From: Bacteroidaceae bacterium
GTDB taxonomy: Bacteria > Bacteroidota > Bacteroidia > Bacteroidales > Bacteroidaceae
Length of the DNA: 30,888 nucleotides
Assembly: GCA_900769765.1 (NCBI GenBank)
Contig: CAAGHW010000109.1
Span: 1 to 30,888 of the forward strand
Reading direction: 5' to 3'
Position numbers and translations under genes: made by a program. The notes below the pieces were generated by a model. The model was given only the letters and a program-made list of their open reading frames with translations, made no database searches and was not told the origin of the DNA. Below, one piece after another: positions 24,111 to 30,888 of this stretch (positions are counted from its first letter, which is position 1; each line of letters starts with the position of its first letter).

Positions 24111-25196
24111 TTATCTGCGTGTGCGGCGTACAGAAATTGTACCGCTACTGCTTTGGCTTGGAGCTTTCTCTTTTGGTTTGATTATCTTGCTTTTCTTGGT
24201 TACGCTCTTTTCACTTTTATTTACTGTTGGGCGTGCAACGACTCTTCTTTCAACTTTTTTCTCTTTTTTCTCCTCGACCTTTGTGGTGTCATTGGCTGCA
24301 TTTATAGAGTCCTGACGAATCTCGGCAACGGTCTTTGTATTCCAAAGATTACTCTGGAAGTCCTTGAGCTGTTGTTCTATCTTGTCTTGTTCCTTTTTGA
24401 TTTCTATCGAGTCCTTGCAATATTGTGATATGGCAAGGTTCTTGGCATTAACGGTCTTGTATATGTCGCCTTTGTACAATCCTCTTGTGAAGAAATCGTC
24501 GAAAGTGGTCTGTGCTACATTGTTAAGACTGCTTACCATAATCTTGTTTTGTGCCAAGTAGGGCTTGATGTCATTGTAGCTGACCCAGAACATCGGATAT
24601 TTTGTCACCTCGGACGAGAACTCTCCGGCTCTGTGAAGTACAGGGCACACTGCTGTTATCTGTTTGCCGTAAGCTCCCTTTCTCTGGTCGTAATAGTGGC
24701 TCTCCTTTACGTAGTAGCTCAGTACCTCTGCGCTCGGAACATCGCTGTTGCCAACAACCAGCTCGCCGTTGTTCTCCTCGTAATATACGCGGTAGTTCTC
24801 GAGCATTGTCTTTGGTTCCATCTTGTTCTCCTCGGTAAATGATTCGTAGCCGTCGAGGTTGTACTTGTATGCAGTTATGTCGCCCGACAGTATAAGACGG
24901 AATAATAAAGTGAAAAGATTTACGCTCTCACCCATTGGTTCTACGGGGTAGTACAGTGTTGCATTGGCTTCAACTTCGAGGTTCAGCGAACGATATACAT
25001 CACGCTTCCAATCAACATCCTCTGACACTGTGATGTTGGGGTATTGCGCCTTTGCTCTTTCGGTGAGCTTGATGCTTGCTGCGCTCTCCTTCTTCTCTGT
25101 GTTGTTGCCACCCCTGCGTGTAGGAGGCTGTGCATTAGCATTCTGTGTAAAGACAAGAAGTGCCAAAACTATCAATATTCTACTGATGTAATGCAT
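24111..25196 (-). CDS. porN: Type IX secretion system protein PorN/GldN
   Basis: Periplasmic subunit that forms, with the lipoprotein PorK, the large ring attached to the outer membrane in the type IX secretion system. A signal peptide occupies residues 1-22 (cleavage after NANA). The GldN core of about 30-290 has RSLNLEVEANATLYYPVEP near 69-87, VYYEENNGELVVGNSDVPS and YPMFWVSYNDIKPYL near 201-215. The last 55 residues are a low-complexity, very basic tail with KK, RR and K-x-K runs, ending in VRRTRR; I infer it is disordered. The length of 361 is close to that of PorN in Porphyromonas gingivalis. It follows porM by 22 bases and is the last gene of the operon. Confidence 0.93.
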   Translation of the reverse strand: MHYISRILIVLALLVFTQNANAQPPTRRGGNNTEKKESAASIKLTERAKAQYPNITVSEDVDWKRDVYRSLNLEVEANATLYYPVEPMGESVNLFTLLFRLILSGDITAYKYNLDGYESFTEENKMEPKTMLENYRVYYEENNGELVVGNSDVPSAEVLSYYVKESHYYDQRKGAYGKQITAVCPVLHRAGEFSSEVTKYPMFWVSYNDIKPYLAQNKIMVSSLNNVAQTTFDDFFTRGLYKGDIYKTVNAKNLAISQYCKDSIEIKKEQDKIEQQLKDFQSNLWNTKTVAEIRQDSINAANDTTKVEEKKEKKVERRVVARPTVNKSEKSVTKKSKIIKPKEKAPSQSSSGTISVRRTRR

Positions 25197-25218
25197 GATA
25201 TTGTTTTGTTTACTGTTT

Positions 25219-26796
25219 TTAGTTTATAATAACCTCAAGTGTGGTAGGCAAAAGACGCTCGATGTTGTCGGGGCCGACAGCTCTTACGTGTGATATATAG
25301 AATCTCTTGCCGCGTCCGAGGTTGCGGAACATATCTTTCTGCTGCTGTGAGAACAATTCTCCCTGTGACTTCAATGGAATGGCATTACCCATGTTGTCGT
25401 AAAAGACTGTCTCGAATGAAAGCACTTTGAATCCGATGTTCAACAGGCCGTCGTCTATGGCAGCAACAATGCCGTTTGTACTCATCAGCGACTGTTTGCT
25501 GAAAGGTGCACCGCCTCTGTAGCGTTGTGTGTTGCCGTCCTTGTCCTTGAACTCGATGAACGGCATAGGGTCGGGCAACTGTCTTACTCTGAAGGCATAT
25601 TCGCCCATGCTGCGGCTCTTGCCCTCCTCGTTGCGTGCTGTTACACCAATCTTTATATCCTCTCCGACTTTGGTAGGGGTTACAATGAAGCCACCGCTTC
25701 CGTCGCTCTTGATTGTTCCGTTTCCATTGGTGATTGATGCCGATATGCGGTTTGCAGCAACTCCGGGAACAGAAATGCTGACAGGGTTCGAGAAACCTGC
25801 ATACAAGACATTCATAAGCGAAGCACTTACTGTGGCTGTAGGCTCTACAACGGTATATTCCTGTGAGAAGTTGTAACGTGTCTGCATGCCGCCGCCATCG
25901 TTCACAAGCATATAGCCGTTCAGCACATAGTCACCGGTCTTGTTGCATTGCAGTGCATATTCGCCGTTCTCCGATTCGAGCAGCTTGTCATCTATGAATA
26001 TCTGCGGACGCTGTGTTGAATCGACTGCGGCAAGAATAATCTGTGCCGAGAACTCGCCGCCACGTACAACATTCCTTGATGTCGGGATGACCAGCGCCTG
26101 TATCTGGTTCACGCGAACGTCGCCCATGTCGATGTTGTTGGCAAGTGAGTGTAGAACCTCGCCCTCGACATAATGCACGTCGTTCTGAATCTTTGTGAGC
26201 AGTGTTATTGCTGCAATTGCCGGCATGTTCTCAAAGTGGTATTCCTGCCAGTTCTTGAGCAATGAGATATCTCTATGCGGTACATCTGTGCTGAGGCTTG
26301 TCTTTATTATCTCCTTCAGGACAGAGTCGTTTGTCATCTCGAGCATATTTGTCCTGTACTCTGTTATGGCATTGTATAGCAGGTTACCCTCTCCGTCAAC
26401 GGGGTTGAGCATTACCTGTGTTGCCGCTTCAAGGTCCTCGCGGTTCTTAAGGTTCTTCACATCACCTTCTTCGCCGTCGGCCTTCTTGGCAATGCGCACC
26501 TTCAATCTCTCGGCAAGGTTATATATGGTGTCGGACATCTCTCTTACCTCGCATGCACGCTCATACCATTCGCGAACCTTTTCGGGGTTCTGCTGCATAT
26601 GCATCTCGAATGCATCGTATAAAGCGTCGTTCTGTCTGCCGGTGTTCTCCGAACTCTTTGAAAGGCTTTCATCAACAAGTGTAAAACCGTTCAGCACGTC
26701 CGACGAGACATTCAGCGCAAGCATCGCCATCAGAAGAACGTACATCAGGTTAATCATCTTCTGACGTGGAGAAACCTTTTGTTTTTTTACCTTCAT
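25219..26796 (-). CDS. porM: Type IX secretion motor protein PorM/GldM
   Basis: Inner-membrane protein with one helix at about 15-35 and a long periplasmic part that spans to the PorKN ring. With PorL it forms the proton-driven rotary motor of the system. The N terminus VSPRQKMINLMYVLLMAMLA is the hallmark of the family. Arg11 matches Arg9 of Flavobacterium GldM, which faces the GldL glutamate in the motor. The helical first periplasmic domain (about 40-225) and three later beta domains (for example RNVVRGGEFSAQIIL near 240 and FSNPVSISVPGVAANRI near 335) match the known four-domain layout. Length 525 is normal. It lies 10 bases after porL. Confidence 0.96.
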   Translation of the reverse strand: MKVKKQKVSPRQKMINLMYVLLMAMLALNVSSDVLNGFTLVDESLSKSSENTGRQNDALYDAFEMHMQQNPEKVREWYERACEVREMSDTIYNLAERLKVRIAKKADGEEGDVKNLKNREDLEAATQVMLNPVDGEGNLLYNAITEYRTNMLEMTNDSVLKEIIKTSLSTDVPHRDISLLKNWQEYHFENMPAIAAITLLTKIQNDVHYVEGEVLHSLANNIDMGDVRVNQIQALVIPTSRNVVRGGEFSAQIILAAVDSTQRPQIFIDDKLLESENGEYALQCNKTGDYVLNGYMLVNDGGGMQTRYNFSQEYTVVEPTATVSASLMNVLYAGFSNPVSISVPGVAANRISASITNGNGTIKSDGSGGFIVTPTKVGEDIKIGVTARNEEGKSRSMGEYAFRVRQLPDPMPFIEFKDKDGNTQRYRGGAPFSKQSLMSTNGIVAAIDDGLLNIGFKVLSFETVFYDNMGNAIPLKSQGELFSQQQKDMFRNLGRGKRFYISHVRAVGPDNIERLLPTTLEVIIN

Positions 26797-26806
26797 CGTC
26801 TGGATA

Positions 26807-27598
26807 TTATATTTGTGGACGGTTCATGTTTGTTGTCATGGCCTCAATCATACGTGCGTAAAGGGCATTGAGCTCCTCAACCTGTTCTGCCATCTTCTTG
26901 GTCTGTTCGTTGACCTTGTCTATAGAATCAAGCTGTCCTCCGGCACTGCGTAGCTGCACTTCGTATAGTGCATTCATGCCTGTGAGGTTGCGGCCGAGAG
27001 TCTCCATCTCCTGCATGTTGCGACCGAGTGCTTCGCTTTGCTGGGCAATGCGTTGGATTGCTTCGTTCAAGGCACGTACCTGCTCTACATACTCTTCGGT
27101 AACCTTGTCCATCTCATCGATGTTCTCGATGTTCGGTGTCTGCATATTACCGATGACAGGCATACCACCGCCTACAGATACCGGCGCGCCCTGAATAATA
27201 GGCTGTGCTCCTGCCGCTTGTGGAATTTCTGTAACTACAGGTGCTGCATCGGAAACATCGGCCGGTGTAACAGTCTGTGCGGTACTCGGGATTGCGCCTC
27301 CGGCTACAATAGGACCATTGATGATGACGGGCTGTCCCATAGCAATAGCCTCTTCTCTCTTCTCCTCTTCGGCAACCTCGTAAGGACGCTCGAATCCCGA
27401 GAAGAAGAATACAAGAACCTCGGTACCCATACCAACGAACAACATCAGGTTTGCTCCGGCAATGTGAGTCAACTTGAACAGTGTACCAAGAATAACGACT
27501 GCAGCACCCCAACTGTATAGGTAGTTAAGGATGGTCTTTCCTCTTGCCGAATCCATGAAAGCCTGTATGGCACGTATAAAGTTTTTAGCCTTTTTCAT
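26807..27598 (-). CDS. porL: Type IX secretion motor protein PorL/GldL
   Basis: Inner-membrane stator-like partner of PorM. Two membrane helices lie at about 27-45 and 50-68, and the rest is cytoplasmic. Lys42 (GTLFKLTH) and Glu60 (GMGTEVLVFF) align with Lys27 and Glu49 of F. johnsoniae GldL, the polar residues linked to proton flow. A Pro/Gly/Val/Ala-rich linker at about 90-157 joins the helices to a predicted coiled coil at about 165-255 rich in Glu, Gln and Met. The 263-residue length is somewhat shorter than P. gingivalis PorL. It follows porK by 33 bases. Confidence 0.94.
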   Translation of the reverse strand: MKKAKNFIRAIQAFMDSARGKTILNYLYSWGAAVVILGTLFKLTHIAGANLMLFVGMGTEVLVFFFSGFERPYEVAEEEKREEAIAMGQPVIINGPIVAGGAIPSTAQTVTPADVSDAAPVVTEIPQAAGAQPIIQGAPVSVGGGMPVIGNMQTPNIENIDEMDKVTEEYVEQVRALNEAIQRIAQQSEALGRNMQEMETLGRNLTGMNALYEVQLRSAGGQLDSIDKVNEQTKKMAEQVEELNALYARMIEAMTTNMNRPQI

Positions 27599-27631
27599 AT
27601 CTTGAATATATTTGTTCCGTAATTAATGTTT

Positions 27632-29068
27632 TTATTTCATTCTGTTGGCACCTGCGTAGCTGCGTACACAGCGGAAACCGATGTATGAGCGTGATTCGTT
27701 CTGGTATTCATAAGTGCGTGTCGCTCCCTGTATATATCTTACAGGGTCTTTCCATGAACCGCCTCTCACAGCTTTCTTCTTCATGCTGTATGGGTCCTCT
27801 ATGGCTGCGCGATATTGGAGATTCGGGTTTATGTCGCTCATCTGCAACACACCAGCTTCGGTATATACGGTAGATGTCCATTCCGCAACATTTCCGGCCA
27901 TGTCGTACAAGCCGTTGGAATTGGCCGAGAATATACCGCATTGCGATGTTATCAGGCTACCGTCTTTTGTGTAGTTACCATCGCCCGGCTTGAAGTTTGC
28001 GTAGTAGCAGCCCTCGTCGCTCTTTGTATCACCTTGCTCCCAAGGGAAACGGTTGGCCTCTTTGCCTCGTGCCGCATATTCCCATTCAGCCTCCGACGGC
28101 AAGCGGTAGCGCTGTATCCATTTCGATTGCGCTCCCATACCCTTGAGCAGGTAGTCGGTGCGCCATGCGCAGAATGCGTTTGCCTGTTCCCAGCTTACGC
28201 CCACAACAGGGTAGTTGTCGTAGTTGGGGTGGCTGAAATAGAGTTTCAGATATGTCTCGTTGTCGGCATTGGGGAAATCGTTTACCCAACATGTAGTGTC
28301 CGGATATATATTTACGATGTATGTGTTCAAGAAATCGTATGGGCTCGACAAGGGGCGGTTTATTGTCTCGCGTACAATATACCCTTCGTCATCAATGTAT
28401 GCGGTGTCTTTTGAAATCATCACTACCTCTTCGTAATTAACAGGAATGTCTGTGTTGCGGTTACGCTCGCTTGGGTTTATACGGTTCTTGCGTAGTGCCG
28501 CCTGGGTGTAGTCATACTCCTCGTAACGATAATTCATCTGCGATGCGTCAAGCATCTTCTCGCCTGTTATGGGGTTCTTGATGTACACACTCTCAATGGC
28601 GCGCAACTCATCTTCAGTAGGTTTTTTCCAGGGGATAGGCTTTTTCCAGTTAAGATAAGGTGTTATGGGTTCTCCATATTCGTCCTCGGTAATCTTGAAG
28701 GTTTCGTCACCGCCATAAGCAGGGTCTGCAAGACGTTCGCGGATGATGGAGTCGCGTACCCAGAATACGAACTGACGATATTTGGCATTTGAAACCTCTG
28801 CCTCGTCCATCCAGAAAGCATCGACTGAAATGTTCTTTACAGGTGTACCTGTGCCCCACAAAGAGTCGTTTTCCTCGTTACCCAATTTAATAGAGCCACG
28901 CTGAATGAGAACCATACCGTATGGAGCAGGCTCGCTCACGGCTGTTCCGCTTATACCTGTAACCTCACCTCCCTGAACGGTGCTCATGCCACCTAATTGT
29001 GTGCCCATGCAAGATAGTAAGGTCAATGACATGACAATAGTTGATAGAAAAACAGATTTCTTCATCAT
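27632..29068 (-). CDS. porK: Type IX secretion lipoprotein PorK/GldK
   Basis: Outer-membrane lipoprotein that builds the periplasmic ring with PorN. The signal peptide ends in the lipobox LLSC, with lipidated Cys20 counted from the first of two adjacent ATG codons. The body has the formylglycine-generating-enzyme (sulfatase-modifying factor) fold: MVLIQRGSIKLG near 52-63, MDEAEVSNAKYRQFVFW near 87-103, YRLPSEAEWEYAARG near 325-339, DMAGNVAEW near 393-401 and RGGSWKDPVRYIQGATR near 438-454, ending GFRCVRSY. A family-specific insertion of about 150 residues separates the two halves. The catalytic cysteines of true formylglycine enzymes are not at the expected place, which fits a structural role. 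Its ATG overlaps the porP stop (ATGA). Confidence 0.96.
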   Translation of the reverse strand: MMKKSVFLSTIVMSLTLLSCMGTQLGGMSTVQGGEVTGISGTAVSEPAPYGMVLIQRGSIKLGNEENDSLWGTGTPVKNISVDAFWMDEAEVSNAKYRQFVFWVRDSIIRERLADPAYGGDETFKITEDEYGEPITPYLNWKKPIPWKKPTEDELRAIESVYIKNPITGEKMLDASQMNYRYEEYDYTQAALRKNRINPSERNRNTDIPVNYEEVVMISKDTAYIDDEGYIVRETINRPLSSPYDFLNTYIVNIYPDTTCWVNDFPNADNETYLKLYFSHPNYDNYPVVGVSWEQANAFCAWRTDYLLKGMGAQSKWIQRYRLPSEAEWEYAARGKEANRFPWEQGDTKSDEGCYYANFKPGDGNYTKDGSLITSQCGIFSANSNGLYDMAGNVAEWTSTVYTEAGVLQMSDINPNLQYRAAIEDPYSMKKKAVRGGSWKDPVRYIQGATRTYEYQNESRSYIGFRCVRSYAGANRMK

Positions 29069-30009
29069 TGTAATACTCTTATGCTATTATGTTTATTTTT
29101 ACCTTTCTTGAACGTGCCCAAGTCTATTTTGTATCCTATGTACAAATCATGGTTTCCGTTCGCTGCCCCAACCCCCGATGTGAAAATTTCGTATCCGTAG
29201 CTGAGTGTTATATTCATCATCTCAATGCCCAAAAACAGCGCGACGGATGTCATCGGGCTGTATGTTATACCGCCAAAAAACTCCTTCTCGTTATAGTTGT
29301 AGGTGGCTTGCGCCGATATGTCTGCCCTCCACGAGACAAAGTCTGTCATAAACATCAATGACGGCTGTATTGATAATAACGTATTTTTTAACGGTATATT
29401 GCCTCCTGCTAAAAAATTTAAATAAGGGTCAACCTGTATCTCATTTCTTTCGCCCAATTCTATAAGAGGTGCATTGAGGTGAAATGCCGAAACTCCCGCA
29501 TAGAAATATTTGTGTTGGTATAGTATTCCGGCACCGAGGTCCAGGTTGTTTCCGTCGGCGTTGCCCGAAGGAAATGCCGGGTCGTTGCTCGAGCCGCCAC
29601 CAAAGTCTATATCCTTGCTTTCAAAACTGCTGTTTATCAATCCAATCTGTGCACCAATGACAAAACGGCCTTTGAACAGTTTGAATCCGTATGCATAGTT
29701 CAGGTATAGGCGTTGGTTTGAAAATAGTCCTATATCGTCGTTTACGATGCCAAGTCCAAGACTGTGGTCGCTCCTTATGAACGGTATTGGCGCATCGATG
29801 TTTATGAGCATGGTCTTGGGGTTGCCTTCGAACCCTGTCATCTGGTTGCTGTATGCCGCATAAACGGTCATCTCTCTTTCGAAACCGGCTCCTGCAGGGT
29901 TGAAGAAGTTCTGCATCTTCCAATAGTGGGTAAAGTGCGCGTCGTATTGTGCGTGCATCTTGCCGAGCACGCATATCAATAACATAGCTGTCAATAACCA
30001 CTTTTTCAT
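29065..30009 (-). CDS. porP: Type IX secretion outer-membrane protein PorP/SprF
   Basis: Outer-membrane beta-barrel of the PorP/SprF family, thought to anchor or communicate with the T9SS ring. The signal peptide covers residues 1-20 (cleavage before Gln21, in KMHAQ). The mature start QYDAHFTHYWKMQNFFNPAG contains the F-x-N-P-A-x-A/G signature of the family. Further strands are LGLGIVNDDIGLFSNQRLYL near 84-103 and YFYAGVSAFHLNAPLIE near 168-184. Length 314 is normal. It is the first gene of the porPKLMN operon and overlaps porK by four bases. A weak -7-like AGCCTTTG at 30091-30084 (minus) lies about 75 bases upstream, close to the inverted repeat at 30101-30134. Confidence 0.95.
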   Translation of the reverse strand: MKKWLLTAMLLICVLGKMHAQYDAHFTHYWKMQNFFNPAGAGFEREMTVYAAYSNQMTGFEGNPKTMLINIDAPIPFIRSDHSLGLGIVNDDIGLFSNQRLYLNYAYGFKLFKGRFVIGAQIGLINSSFESKDIDFGGGSSNDPAFPSGNADGNNLDLGAGILYQHKYFYAGVSAFHLNAPLIELGERNEIQVDPYLNFLAGGNIPLKNTLLSIQPSLMFMTDFVSWRADISAQATYNYNEKEFFGGITYSPMTSVALFLGIEMMNITLSYGYEIFTSGVGAANGNHDLYIGYKIDLGTFKKGKNKHNSIRVLQ

Positions 30010-30100
30010 TTTCGTCAGTTTGCCTCTTCTTTAACGTGAAAACACTCCTTATATTATTCGGCGCATCTGTTTTTTTTGTCTTGCAAAGGCTTTATAATGC

Positions 30101-30134
30101 ATTAATGGACACCACAAACGTAGTGTCCATTAAT
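30101..30134 (-). other. 12-bp inverted repeat between the cargo-type gene and porP
   Basis: ATTAATGGACAC (30101-30112) and GTGTCCATTAAT (30123-30134) are exact reverse complements around a 10-base spacer, 22 bases after the cargo gene stop. No T tract follows on the minus strand. It may be a terminator of the non-canonical kind or a dimeric operator for the porP operon promoter that it abuts. Confidence 0.6.
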
Positions 30135-30155
30135 ATATGCAATTCTAAAGTTGTA

Positions 30156-30888
30156 TTATTTTACAAATACCTTCTTGCCGTTGACGATGTAGATACCTGC
30201 ATTGGTAATCTCGTTTACGCGACGTCCTGTAATGTCGTAGATTACAGTTGCCTCGTTCTCTACAGCGATGTTCTCGATGCTTGTTACTGCATTCTCGTCA
30301 CCGAAAACAACATTGATAACCTGTCCGAGCATTGCAGACATGTCGATGTCGATTGTGCAGTAAAGCTTTTCAGCATCCATTTTGCCTGAAAGGTTTACAG
30401 GAACAGCACCGAGTTGTGGTCCCATCCAATCTTCTTCGCTACCACCTTCACCTGCAGTAATGAATATGTTTTGGTTTACAGTGAAGTTTTTGATGTTGTT
30501 GTTTTCCTCTACTGTTATGTCCTCAAGAACAATATTTCCTACAGGGAACATTCCGCCGAGGACGAAGTTGTTAAGTGACAAAGTGTATGTTCCGTCAGTA
30601 TTGTGTTCTACGGTGATAGTAGTTTCAGGCTGTTCTGTCGGTTGATCATTAATTACAACTACTAATGTGTCTGTGTATTCGATAGCGTTGCTGCTTGTTG
30701 CAAAATCGTCATTGCCGAAAACTACATTTATAACCTGTCCAAGCATTGCAGACATGTCAATGTCGATTGTGCAGTAAAGCTTCTCTGCATTCATCTTGCC
30801 GGTGAGACTTACAGGAACAGCACCGAGTTGTGGTCCCATCCAATCTTCTTCGCTACCACCTTCACCTGCAGTAATGAATATGTTTTGG
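30156..30888 (-). CDS. T9SS cargo-type protein with tandem calycin-like domains and C-terminal sorting domain, N terminus outside the window
   Basis: The reading frame is open through the right edge, so the ATG at 30839 is internal. Counted from that codon, the visible part has the end of one domain (1-47), a spacer with DTLVVVINDQPTEQPETT, and a second complete domain. This starts at TYTLSLNNFVLGGMFPVGNI (about 83-102) and ends at GQVINVVFGDE (about 175-185). The fold looks like the calycin-like beta barrel family of Bacteroidales surface proteins. The last 30 or so residues, ATVIYDITGRRV ... GIYIVNGKKVFVK, form a type A T9SS C-terminal sorting domain, so the protein is probably exported and attached to the cell surface or released. 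The function of the domain is unknown. Its place directly upstream of porP, in the same orientation, is notable. Confidence 0.87.
   Translation of the reverse strand, partial: QNIFITAGEGGSEEDWMGPQLGAVPVSLTGKMNAEKLYCTIDIDMSAMLGQVINVVFGNDDFATSSNAIEYTDTLVVVINDQPTEQPETTITVEHNTDGTYTLSLNNFVLGGMFPVGNIVLEDITVEENNNIKNFTVNQNIFITAGEGGSEEDWMGPQLGAVPVNLSGKMDAEKLYCTIDIDMSAMLGQVINVVFGDENAVTSIENIAVENEATVIYDITGRRVNEITNAGIYIVNGKKVFVK
30301..30474 (-). repeat. Tandem repeat unit in the cargo-type gene (downstream copy)
   Basis: This 174-base stretch aligns without gaps to 30715-30888, giving a period of 414 bases (138 codons). I count 13 mismatches by eye, all in the half nearer the stop codon of the gene. Bases 30397-30474 are identical to 30811-30888. 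Confidence 0.92.
30715..30888 (-). repeat. Tandem repeat unit in the cargo-type gene (upstream copy, cut by the window edge)
   Basis: Second copy of the 414-base period, matching 30301-30474 at about 92 percent. The identity persists up to the last base of the window, so the repeat continues outside and the copy number is unknown. Confidence 0.92.

Noticed and set aside
30036..30389. A 117-codon plus-strand frame across the cargo gene end and spacer
   Set aside because: Overlaps the sorting-domain coding region antisense and has no family features.
1..30888. Mobile elements, CRISPR arrays, tRNA or rRNA genes
   Set aside because: No transposase, integrase, terminal repeats, direct-repeat arrays or cloverleaf-like sequences were seen; spacers are mostly under 150 bases.

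Overview
The window comes from the chromosome of a Bacteroidales bacterium (phylum Bacteroidota), most likely a Prevotella/Bacteroides/Parabacteroides-type anaerobe. Four things point there: a complete type IX secretion (T9SS) core operon in the order porP-porK-porL-porM-porN; a gldH lipoprotein gene behind a PSP1-domain gene; a purH-mreBCD-PBP2-rodA cell-shape cluster; and promoter-like sequences of the Bacteroides type (TTTG, about 19-20 bases, TAnnTTTG). Gene density is high, and no gene-free stretch exceeds about 215 bases. I see no tRNA or rRNA gene, CRISPR array, insertion sequence, integrase or phage gene. Almost all of the window looks like conserved core chromosome.

Layout. (1) 1-760: the 3' part of the fumarate reductase/succinate dehydrogenase iron-sulfur subunit gene, closed by a strong terminator. 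(2) 840-4614, plus strand: metF, DNA polymerase III delta' (holB), a PSP1/RicT-like gene and gldH, packed with overlaps or no gaps. (3) 4611-11830, minus strand: the elongasome operon read as purH, mreB, mreC, mreD, mrdA (PBP2), rodA. It is convergent with gldH, and the two stop codons share bases. (4) 12079-13647, minus: nadB with its own terminator. (5) 13753-19272, minus: a probable operon of a very large DUF2723 (GT117-like) membrane protein, a small polysaccharide deacetylase-like protein and queG, behind a textbook Bacteroides promoter. (6) 19420-21666, minus: priA, whose best promoter candidate lies so close to the start codon that the mRNA would be almost leaderless. A short lipoprotein gene of unknown function diverges from it. 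(7) 22156-23987, minus: an outer-membrane beta-barrel protein followed by a YbdG-like MscS channel. (8) 24111-30009, minus: the T9SS operon porP-porK(gldK)-porL(gldL)-porM(gldM)-porN(gldN). (9) 30156 to the window edge, minus: a partial gene for a T9SS cargo-type protein with repeated calycin-like domains and a C-terminal sorting signal.

The genes of (8) and (9) belong together functionally. PorL/PorM form the inner-membrane proton-driven motor, PorK/PorN the periplasmic ring attached to the outer membrane, and PorP an outer-membrane partner. The neighbouring cargo-type protein ends in the signal this machine recognises. The DUF2723 protein is the best candidate here for a poorly described activity, because its family includes the human O-mannosyltransferase TMEM260 and Bacteroidota are known to O-glycosylate exported proteins. 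The most distinctive DNA-level feature is the 414-bp tandem repeat in the cargo gene, which runs off the right edge.
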